Below, one piece after another: positions 1 to 7,093 of a stretch of DNA of 64,000 nt (position 1 is the first letter of the stretch; every line of letters begins with the position of its first letter). The stretch is from assembly GCA_002869585.1 (NCBI GenBank), contig PKUO01000058.1, positions 16,940 to 80,939 on the forward strand, given 5' to 3'. This DNA is from Sedimenticola sp. GTDB taxonomy: Bacteria; Pseudomonadota; Gammaproteobacteria; Chromatiales; Chromatiaceae. The notes beneath the pieces were generated by a model. The model did not search any database. It was not told the origin of the DNA and saw only the letters and a program-made list of their open reading frames with translations. The translations under genes were made by a program, and so were the position numbers.

Positions 1-1
1 G

Positions 2-1156
2 GGGATGGATCCCCGCCGATTTATTCGCATGGCAATGCTGGGTATGAATGAGGAGCTCTCTTCCACACCCTGGATCTGGACCTGTACCCAGTGCAAGCGC
101 TGTATGTATGTGTGTCCCATGAGCATCGATGTTTCCGTGCTGGTGGGTTTGGCCCGGGGTGGCTGGCCCGTTGAAAAAAAACCCAAGGGGATCGTTCGTT
201 CCTGCGAGGCCCAGTTACGCTTCTCCAGTACCAGCGCCATGGGTGTGAGGTCAGAGGATTTTATCGAGGTTGTTGAAGAGATAGTAGAAGAGGTGCGTGA
301 GCAGGATGAGCGCTTCAGACATATCGAGGCGCCCATCGACAAGCAGGGCGCATACTTCTTTGTCAATCAAAACTCCCGGGAACCGGCCGTGGAACCTGAG
401 GAGTTGGCGCCTCTGTTGAAGATCTTCGATTACGTTGGTGCGGACTGGACCTATGCCTCCAAGGGGTGGGCGGCAGAAAACTTCTGCATGTTCACCGGCG
501 ACGATGCCGCCTGGAAAGAGATGGTCAAACAGCGGGTCGATGCCGTCAATGAACTGGGCTGCAAGGTCTGGGTCAATACCGAGTGTGGCCACTCCTTCTA
601 CACCATCTGGAAAGGGATTGAACGCTTCGGTCTGGATGCCCACTTCGAGCCGGGCAGCCTTGTCAGTTTCTATGCCCAGTGGATTCGCGAGGGAAAACTG
701 CCCGTCAACCCGGACTGGAACACCCGGGGGATAAAGTTCACCCTCCAGGACCCTTGCCAACTCGTGCGCAAATCCATTGGCGATCCGGTGGCGGATGATC
801 TCCGTTTCGTCGCCAAACAACTGGTCGGGGAAGAGAACTTTATCGACATGCAGCCCTGCCGTAGCGCGAACTACTGCTGCGGTGGCGGCGGCGGATTCTT
901 GCAGGCTGGAATGAACGAACAGCGGCATGCCTACGGCAAGCGCAAATTCGACCAGATCATGACCACCCAGGCAGACTATGTTCTCACGCCATGTCACAAC
1001 TGCCATACGCAGATGGATGACATTGGCGAATTTTTTGGCGGCCACTACCGGGTGATTCATTTCTGGACCCTGATCTGTCTCTCCCTCGGCATTCTAGGAG
1101 AGAACGAGCGCAAGTATCTGGGGCCGGAGCTGGCCGACATTGGTCTTTCGCGATGA
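2..1156 (+). CDS. GlpC/HdrD-like iron-sulfur protein (5' end outside window)
   Basis: Probable Fe-S electron-transfer subunit that passes electrons from the flavoprotein encoded next to it to the quinone pool. A ferredoxin-like cluster motif (CTQCKRCMYVCP) lies near the visible N-terminus. Cysteine-rich CCG-type motifs follow in the second half, including NYCCGGGGG and TPCHNCH. The first of the two CCG repeats keeps ECGH but lacks a clear CCG, as in some HdrD/DsrK-like proteins. The frame is open to the window edge, and the expected first 4Fe-4S motif would lie upstream, so the ATG at position 5 is probably internal. The gene overlaps glpA by 4 bases (ATGA), which supports one complex. Here the Fe-S gene precedes glpA, whereas E. 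coli has the order glpABC. A DsrK-like role is an alternative. Confidence 0.75.
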   Translation, partial: GMDPRRFIRMAMLGMNEELSSTPWIWTCTQCKRCMYVCPMSIDVSVLVGLARGGWPVEKKPKGIVRSCEAQLRFSSTSAMGVRSEDFIEVVEEIVEEVREQDERFRHIEAPIDKQGAYFFVNQNSREPAVEPEELAPLLKIFDYVGADWTYASKGWAAENFCMFTGDDAAWKEMVKQRVDAVNELGCKVWVNTECGHSFYTIWKGIERFGLDAHFEPGSLVSFYAQWIREGKLPVNPDWNTRGIKFTLQDPCQLVRKSIGDPVADDLRFVAKQLVGEENFIDMQPCRSANYCCGGGGGFLQAGMNEQRHAYGKRKFDQIMTTQADYVLTPCHNCHTQMDDIGEFFGGHYRVIHFWTLICLSLGILGENERKYLGPELADIGLSR

Positions 1157-2787
1157 ACACACAGGAAACAAACGGGGTCGAAACCTTCGAGACGGATGTA
1201 CTGATCATCGGTGGCGGTGTTACCGGGACTGGTGTGATGCGTGATCTGGCGTTGCGCGGCATACACTGCCTGTTGATTGATCGCCGCGACCTCAACGCCG
1301 GGGCATCCGGGGGGAATCATGGTCTGCTGCACAGTGGCGGGCGCTATGCCTCCCAGGATGCAGAGACTGCCGCGGAGTGCCGACAGGAAGGGGATATCCT
1401 CAGGCGTATCGCCGCCGAGTGTATCGACGATTGCGGTGGCCTGTTTGTCGCTGTGGAGGGTGATGATCCCGAATTTGCCGAAGCCTTCTCCGGGCACTGC
1501 AAAGCAGCAGGTATCCAATGCACCAGCCTGAGCCCGATGGAGGCCAGGGAAAGGGAGCCCATGCTCTCTGAGCGTGTGTTTGCCGCTTACGCTGTTACCG
1601 ATGCCACCATTGATCCTTTCCGGATCACTCTGGGTAATGTCAACCATGCCCAGCAATTGACCCGCAGTCTCTTTCTGCCGCATACCGAAGTGGAGCGCTT
1701 TGAGATTGAGAACGGTGTCATCAGCAGTGCCTGGTGCCGCGACATGCGCACTGGCGCCAGGCGCCGCATCCTGGCCAGGCAGGTGGTGAATGCCGCGGGC
1801 GCCTGGGCCATGCAGGTGGCGCAACTGGCCGGTTGCTCCGAGGTACGCCTGCTCTACTCGAAGGGGACCTTGATCATTTCCAATACCCGAATCGGTCAGG
1901 GTGTGATCAATCATCTGCGCCGGCCGGGTGATGGCGACATTCTGGTGCCTGGAGGCACGGTCTCGCTGCTGGGTACCACTTCGGACAATATCGAGAGTCT
2001 GGACGATATTCGCCCCACCGTTGCGGAAGTGGAGCGTGTTTTAAACGAGGGCAGGGCAATGGTGCCCTGCCTGGAGAAGACCCGCTTTATCCGTGCCTTC
2101 TCCGGTGTCCGCCCACTACTGCTTGCTTCCGGCAGCGGCGCGGATGGACGCGCTGTCAGTCGGGGCTTCACCCTTTTCGATCATCAGGACCAGGGGTTGG
2201 AGAATTTCGCTACGGTCACCGGTGGCAAGTTGACAACCTTCCGCTTGATGGCGGAAAAGACCGGCGATCTCGTAGCTCGTCGCTTGGGCAACACCCAGCC
2301 TTGCAGAACTGCGACCGAATCACTGCCGTCGGGTGATGCCATTCGCTGGACCGAACCCGGATTTGCCCCGCGTGACTGGTATAAGCGCAACGACCCCCAG
2401 GATATGATTCTGTGCGAGTGCGAGATGGTGCCCCAGTCGGCAATTGATTCAATCGTTGAATCAGCGCCAGGTGCGGAACAACAGATGACCCTACAGGCCA
2501 TCGGGGTGCGCAGCCGGGTGGGGAAGGGATCTTGTCAGGGTTCGTTTTGCAGCATCCGCGTCACCTCCCATCTTTATGACCGGGGCGTATACGACTCCAG
2601 CCAGGGGCTGTTGCATATGCGCGACTTCCTGAGTGCGCGGTTCAAGGGGGTTCAGCCGGTGTTGTGGGGTGAGCAAATGCCCCAGATGGAGCTCTCAGAG
2701 GCGCTGCACTGCAGCCTGATGGGGCTGGATCAACTCGAAAGCCAATCCGATGCCCCGGATGGCATCGGTGATCCGGAGTCGACATGA
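1153..2787 (+). CDS. glpA: Anaerobic glycerol-3-phosphate dehydrogenase subunit A
   Basis: FAD-dependent catalytic subunit that oxidises sn-glycerol-3-phosphate to dihydroxyacetone phosphate on the cytoplasmic side of the membrane. It has 544 residues, matching the usual length of about 540. The dinucleotide-binding motif GGGVTGTG is at residues 20-27. A C-terminal BFD-like [2Fe-2S] domain has Cys421, Cys423, Cys461 and Cys466 (CEC and CQGSFC), which separates GlpA from the aerobic GlpD. It overlaps the upstream Fe-S gene and downstream glpB by 4 bases each, so the three are probably translationally coupled. The reading frame is intact, unlike that of glpB. Confidence 0.93.
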   Translation: MNTQETNGVETFETDVLIIGGGVTGTGVMRDLALRGIHCLLIDRRDLNAGASGGNHGLLHSGGRYASQDAETAAECRQEGDILRRIAAECIDDCGGLFVAVEGDDPEFAEAFSGHCKAAGIQCTSLSPMEAREREPMLSERVFAAYAVTDATIDPFRITLGNVNHAQQLTRSLFLPHTEVERFEIENGVISSAWCRDMRTGARRRILARQVVNAAGAWAMQVAQLAGCSEVRLLYSKGTLIISNTRIGQGVINHLRRPGDGDILVPGGTVSLLGTTSDNIESLDDIRPTVAEVERVLNEGRAMVPCLEKTRFIRAFSGVRPLLLASGSGADGRAVSRGFTLFDHQDQGLENFATVTGGKLTTFRLMAEKTGDLVARRLGNTQPCRTATESLPSGDAIRWTEPGFAPRDWYKRNDPQDMILCECEMVPQSAIDSIVESAPGAEQQMTLQAIGVRSRVGKGSCQGSFCSIRVTSHLYDRGVYDSSQGLLHMRDFLSARFKGVQPVLWGEQMPQMELSEALHCSLMGLDQLESQSDAPDGIGDPEST

Positions 2788-4064
2788 ACAGACAGACAAG
2801 GCGCTACAAGGTCCAGTTGGCGGTGATTGGTTCAGGTCTGGCCGGGTTTGCCGCCAGTGTCTTTGCCCTGGAACGGGGGATCCACTGTGCCCAGGTGGGA
2901 AATACCGGGGCCATTGCCTACACAACAGGCTATTTCGATCTGCTGGGAAGCCATCAGCATCGATTGCTGAATGACCCGTGGGCGGGCTTGGATCGGTTGC
3001 TGTCATCTGAACCCGATCATCCTCTCTCGCGGATTGCTAAAGCGGAGATTCGGACCGCGTTTGACCGGTTTACCCAAACGCTGACGGAGATGGGCATAAG
3101 CTACACCAGGGCAGGTGACCGAAATCTGTTCGCGCTAACCCCTGCTGGTACCCTCAAGCCAACTCTGTCCGTCCCGATGACCATGCAGTCTGGCATCGCG
3201 GCAAGAGAGCGGGGCGCCAAGGTGCTGATTGCCGATTTTTGGGGCCTGCAAGGATTCAGCGCCAACGAATTTGTGGCCAATGGCAAGGCATCCTGGCCAC
3301 AACTCTCGGCGACCAGGCTGGCCTTTCCTGACATGGAGAGCGGCGCCCAGGTATTTCCAGAGGTTATGGCGCGGGCGCTGGAAGTCCCGGTAAATCGCGA
3401 GCGCCTCGCCGAGCGCTTAAGTGCTGTTCTGGGCGATGCCGAGTCGATCGGTATGCCCGCAATTATGGGTATTCATAAACCGGATCATGTCCATGCTGAG
3501 CTTGAGAGGCTTGTGGGTGTCCCGCTGTTTTAGATCCCGACTATGCCGCCTGCTGTACCAGGCATACGCCTGCGCGAGATGTTCGAACAGACATTCCCGG
3601 CGAAGGGCCTGACCCTGGTGCCACAGCAAAAGGTAGAACGGTTGGAACTGACCGAGGGGGGTGCGACCCTGCACCTCAAGGACAGTTATGGTGATGTGGT
3701 AATCGAAACCGATGCCACGATTCTGGCCACTGGCCGTTTTCTTTCCGGGGGATTGCAGGCAGACCGGCAAGGCGTTCACGAAACGCTGCTGAATATTCCG
3801 GTCAGACAGCCAGCAAGCCGGGCTGAATGGTATCGGTCAGACTACTTTGACCCCCAGGGCCATCAAATCAACCGTTCGGGCATCGAGGTGGATGGTCATT
3901 TTCGACCCTTGTCTGCAGATGGTGCGCCTATCCATGAGCGTTTATTCGCTGCAGGGATTCTCCTGGCGCATCAGGATTGGATACGTCAGCGTTGTGGCGC
4001 GGGGGTGGCTATCGCCAGTGCCTACAAAGCCGTGGAAGCAGCGTCGAAAATAGTGTCGGGTTAG
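2784..4064 (+). pseudogene. glpB: glpB, anaerobic G3P dehydrogenase subunit B, interrupted by in-frame TAG
   Basis: FAD/FMN-containing subunit of the Glp complex, linking GlpA to the Fe-S subunit. The whole span is one frame of 426 residues (E. coli GlpB is about 419) and starts with a dinucleotide motif, VIGSGLAGFAAS. It is broken by TAG at 3531-3533 (codon 250). The text around the stop is VPLF-stop-IPTMPPAVPGIRL; from family memory, E. coli has LFELPTMPPSV there, so the TAG replaces Glu (GAG to TAG). Homology continues in the same frame after the stop to the C-terminal motif GCGAGVAIASA, with no frameshift. It may be a nonsense mutation, a base error or a readthrough site. The next in-frame ATG (3543) could at most give a fragment. 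Confidence 0.88.
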
Positions 4065-4121
4065 ATTGATTTTGCCAGGCAACAACCAGGTATTGCTCAT
4101 AGAAGCATTCTATAGCGCCAG

Positions 4122-4928
4122 CTAAGCCAATTGCTGTACAGCGGTGCCTGTTTCTCCGGTGATATGCTTCAGTTTTTCCAGGTCTGCTGTCCGCTGATTA
4201 ATCTCTTTTACGGCCTTTTTATAGAAGCTGCGCAGATGGCTTTTCAAGTGACTGGTCACCGATGAATTGGGAATACCCTTCAGTACGGAAAAGGTCGCCA
4301 ATGCATAGGTCGCCTCGCGCTCGGAGAGATAGGCGTCACGATTGCTGTTGGGGTTATAGCAGCTTCCGCAGCCACCCCGGAAGGTGAAGGCGCTGTTGGC
4401 GAACATCACGCCAAAGCCCAGAAATATAGCCAACAGTTCCGTTGCATGTGGCCAGTATTCGACGCCTCCCGGTGGCGGGGTCTTGGCCATCTGCCCCATA
4501 TAATGGGCCAATGTGTGGGCAAATACCGCGATCATGCCTTCCGGATTGTTGATCTGTTGTGGGTTATAGGGAATCTGCAGACGGTGATCAACGGCGACTG
4601 CTTCATCGGCAATACCCTCCGGACCCCGTAATGCGCCTCTAATTTCAACCTGGGGGGGATTGAGCAGCGAGCAGCTGTTCTGATCAGCGAGTAGCGTCGG
4701 CCAGTGGCTGATTCCGGCATAGTGCTTGACCTGCTCGAAGACCAGGTTGGCCATGCCCTGGACGCTATCGACCCGTCCGGGAAAGAACTGGTTGTTGGGT
4801 AGCACAAGCTGGGTGTCGCTGTAGAAAAGGTTCTCGTTGAAATTTTCCAGAGACCAGGCAAAGGCGTCGAACAGCCATTGTGCAGACGTCTCTTCCAGCA
4901 GTGCTCTATCTTTAAACAGACCAAACAT
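4122..4928 (-). CDS. HExxH-family metallopeptidase-like protein with lost catalytic Glu
   Basis: Function unknown, 268 residues. It reads like a family of hypothetical zinc-peptidase-type proteins whose core is HELAH, followed about 20 residues later by HATD and GFGIFLANS. Here the first motif is FAHTLAHYMG (His138-Thr139-x2-His142), so the general-base Glu is missing, while His161/Glu164 (HATE) and GFGVMFANSAF are kept. A GGCGSCYNP segment follows. There is no signal peptide, so it is probably cytoplasmic. The start was moved to the second Met because GAAGGG lies 7 bases upstream of it. It is convergent with glpB. The family assignment is from memory of the motif pattern. Confidence 0.6.
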   Translation of the reverse strand: MFGLFKDRALLEETSAQWLFDAFAWSLENFNENLFYSDTQLVLPNNQFFPGRVDSVQGMANLVFEQVKHYAGISHWPTLLADQNSCSLLNPPQVEIRGALRGPEGIADEAVAVDHRLQIPYNPQQINNPEGMIAVFAHTLAHYMGQMAKTPPPGGVEYWPHATELLAIFLGFGVMFANSAFTFRGGCGSCYNPNSNRDAYLSEREATYALATFSVLKGIPNSSVTSHLKSHLRSFYKKAVKEINQRTADLEKLKHITGETGTAVQQLA

Positions 4929-5061
4929 CACAATACCCTTCACTCATCGATTGATGATTGCCTCGTTTCAGGCAGTTCCCATTGACTAGGATCCGCCAAC
5001 AAAACAAAGCCTTACGTTTGATTCAACGCAGGCTTATTTCAACGCGCAATCTAGCACACTA

Positions 5062-5094
5062 CACCCTGTGCACTGAAATCCAGACCACAGGGTG
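5062..5094 (-). terminator. Inverted repeat, possible weak terminator
   Basis: CACCCTGTG and CACAGGGTG form a perfect 9-bp stem with a 15-base loop, about 30 bases downstream of the stop of the minus-strand gene at 5123-5749. There is no T-tract, so it may instead be an operator or an mRNA-stabilising hairpin. Confidence 0.25.
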
Positions 5095-5122
5095 ATTATC
5101 GGGGGTTAAAGCGCCGATTAGC

Positions 5123-5749
5123 TCAGTCCATGATTTCCCAGGAACCGTCCCGGTTGCGGCAGGCGGTTCCATAGACCTGCTGGGATTCCCCGCCGATGTC
5201 CACTTGCTGGGTGTACTCACGGCAGTAGCGGCCTTCACTGCTAGTGCCTTCCCGAATGACTGTTACCGAGCCAGAAGCCGCCCTGTCGTTCCAGCGGATG
5301 GTTTCACCGACAGGCGCTTTCAGGGCGCCACGCAGGGCCAGTTCATGCTGACGCTGCTGGGATTCGTTCAGGTTGTCAATGATCGCCAGAGTGATAGCGG
5401 TAAACCCCAGCCAGCCCCAGAAGTCGTTGTCACGGTAGTAGTGGCGGTGTCTGGGGTAGTAGTGGCGATTCGGGGAAAGGGACCAAGGCTTGCCGTAGTA
5501 ACGGTATCTTGGATTGTAGTGTCGGTAACGGCTGGGTGGATCTGGTCGATGGCGCCTCTGAGTGCCATAGCGCTGTTTGTCACGGGAGCGATTGGAGCGG
5601 GCGGGGGGGTCTCTCCGATAGTCACGGTAAGTATCGTAATCCTGTGATGAGTAACGGTCTGCCAAGGCTTCGCCCGGGGTTGCCAGCAGGCCCAGTGTGG
5701 CGATTGCTGCGCTTAGCAGGGCGGAATAGATGATGGTCTGTTTTAACAT
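5123..5749 (-). CDS. RT0821/Lpp0805-type surface protein
   Basis: Exported protein of unknown exact role, 208 residues. The start was set at the Met that begins a clear signal peptide (LLSAAIATLGLLATPGEALA); AGAAGG lies about 11 bases upstream. The mature N-terminal half is low-complexity and rich in Arg, Tyr and Pro (RHYYPRHRHYYRDNDFWG). The C-terminal domain carries the conserved pattern of 17-kDa-type surface antigens: GRYCREY, a central VDIGGESQQVYGTACR and the closing DGSWEIM. The two conserved Cys may form a disulfide. It stands alone, divergent from the lipoprotein at 6074. Confidence is good for the domain, low for any role. Confidence 0.75.
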   Translation of the reverse strand: MLKQTIIYSALLSAAIATLGLLATPGEALADRYSSQDYDTYRDYRRDPPARSNRSRDKQRYGTQRRHRPDPPSRYRHYNPRYRYYGKPWSLSPNRHYYPRHRHYYRDNDFWGWLGFTAITLAIIDNLNESQQRQHELALRGALKAPVGETIRWNDRAASGSVTVIREGTSSEGRYCREYTQQVDIGGESQQVYGTACRNRDGSWEIMD

Positions 5750-6073
5750 GATTGCGGGTACCTTCTGCATACAAATAAGATGTGAATTCCCATAGTTTGA
5801 TTGTAGCAACTTTAAGTATTATTTTCGGGATATGCGTCGAGAATGATGAGGCCTGCCAGAACCGTTTCAGTCGAATGCCAATTCCACTATCAGGCCTAAT
5901 GCGATTAACAAAATTCCTATGGACAAACCCCGTTCACAGACGAATGACAATCAACGTCACACTATGGCCAAGCGATTGATTTTCATGGTAAAGCGTGTGA
6001 AACAGTTCCGATGATTTAGCCCGCGATGGACTAGTTTTTCTGATATGGGCGACGCAAAGGGGGCGGAAGATCC
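5750..6073. other. Intergenic region between divergent envelope genes
   Basis: 324 bases without a gene. It must hold promoters for the surface protein on the minus strand and the lipoprotein on the plus strand. I see no strong sigma-70 boxes, palindrome or RNA gene. A GGGGGCGGAAG stretch just before 6074 can serve as ribosome binding site. Confidence 0.4.
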
Positions 6074-7069
6074 ATGCATAAGAAAAATATATCCATATTG
6101 TCGAAAGTGGCGTGTAAAAAACTGGCGATCTTTGCCATGTTCCTAGTGAGTGGGTGTGTCAGCATGCCGCACTACCAGGCGATGGACCGGGATGATCAAT
6201 ATAATTCGGGTGCTGCCAGCGCGGTCAATTACCAGATAGATCCCAGTCTGAATGAGCAGGTCATTGATTGCGTGGTAATCATGCCACTGGAGATTACTGA
6301 CAGCGCTTCAAACACCATCACCTTCAGCCAGCACGCACAGCAATCGAGCGGCAGTGAGGCGGATTACGGGAAAATTCTCGATGAAGATATTTATGATCTG
6401 CTCATCGATGCCAATGATAAACGCCAGATGCTCAGGAGCATGCTCTATGCCTTTATGGCTCCGCACAGTTCGCGCGATATTGAACTGCGCAAGGTGGATC
6501 AGGCCATTGTTGCTTCAGGGGAAGATAAAACCCCCGCATCGATAGCAGGCCAACTGGCCTGTGACTGGGTGATGCAAGGTGAGATTACCAAATTCTCGGT
6601 GAACAATTTCGGTATCTATTCCGCAATCAGCATTGCCGCAGACCTGCAGATTCTCAGGGCAAGCGACGGAGGCGTTGTCTGGCGGGGTAGTCATGAGGCC
6701 ACCACCCACGAAGGTTCGCTACCACTGACCCCGATCGATTTCGCGGTTGCAGCGGTGAAGGCGTCGATAAGCATCAATCCTGAGCAGGTGGAACGGGTCA
6801 GCAGCGACCTTGCCCGGCGACTGGTAAGAACCATGCCCCTGGATAGCAATAACGATTTTGTTGTCGCTCAGGAAAGGGAGCAATTGCTCAGAGTCATTTC
6901 CCAGGGATTGAATCTCAGGGAAGGGCCGGGTACCCGCTTTGCAGTCAGCGATGTCCTCAACAATGATGAACAGGTGACTATTATCGAAAAGGCAGAGCAG
7001 GGACCCTGGATGCGGGTGCGGACCCTTGAAGGTAAAGAGGGCTATGTTTCCAGTCTGTTCCTGAATTGA
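6074..7069 (+). CDS. Lipoprotein with C-terminal bacterial SH3 domain
   Basis: Predicted lipoprotein of 331 residues. A basic N-terminus and hydrophobic stretch lead to a lipobox LVSGC with Cys28. The middle part (about 45-250) resembles outer-membrane lipoproteins that assemble surface machinery: ACDWVMQGEITKF, then SDGGVVWRGSHEAT. The last 65 residues form an SH3b domain (LNLREGPGTRFAVSDVL, then GYVSSLFLN), usually involved in peptidoglycan or protein binding. It is convergent with the GGDEF-EAL gene 24 bases away and is probably monocistronic. Specific function unknown. Confidence 0.7.
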   Translation: MHKKNISILSKVACKKLAIFAMFLVSGCVSMPHYQAMDRDDQYNSGAASAVNYQIDPSLNEQVIDCVVIMPLEITDSASNTITFSQHAQQSSGSEADYGKILDEDIYDLLIDANDKRQMLRSMLYAFMAPHSSRDIELRKVDQAIVASGEDKTPASIAGQLACDWVMQGEITKFSVNNFGIYSAISIAADLQILRASDGGVVWRGSHEATTHEGSLPLTPIDFAVAAVKASISINPEQVERVSSDLARRLVRTMPLDSNNDFVVAQEREQLLRVISQGLNLREGPGTRFAVSDVLNNDEQVTIIEKAEQGPWMRVRTLEGKEGYVSSLFLN

Positions 7070-7093
7070 TGCAGGCAGGCATGCAGAGTCAAC

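Noticed and set aside
251..1914. Two long minus-strand frames opposite the Fe-S gene and glpA
   Set aside because: Antisense shadows of well-recognised genes; no domain or ribosome site.
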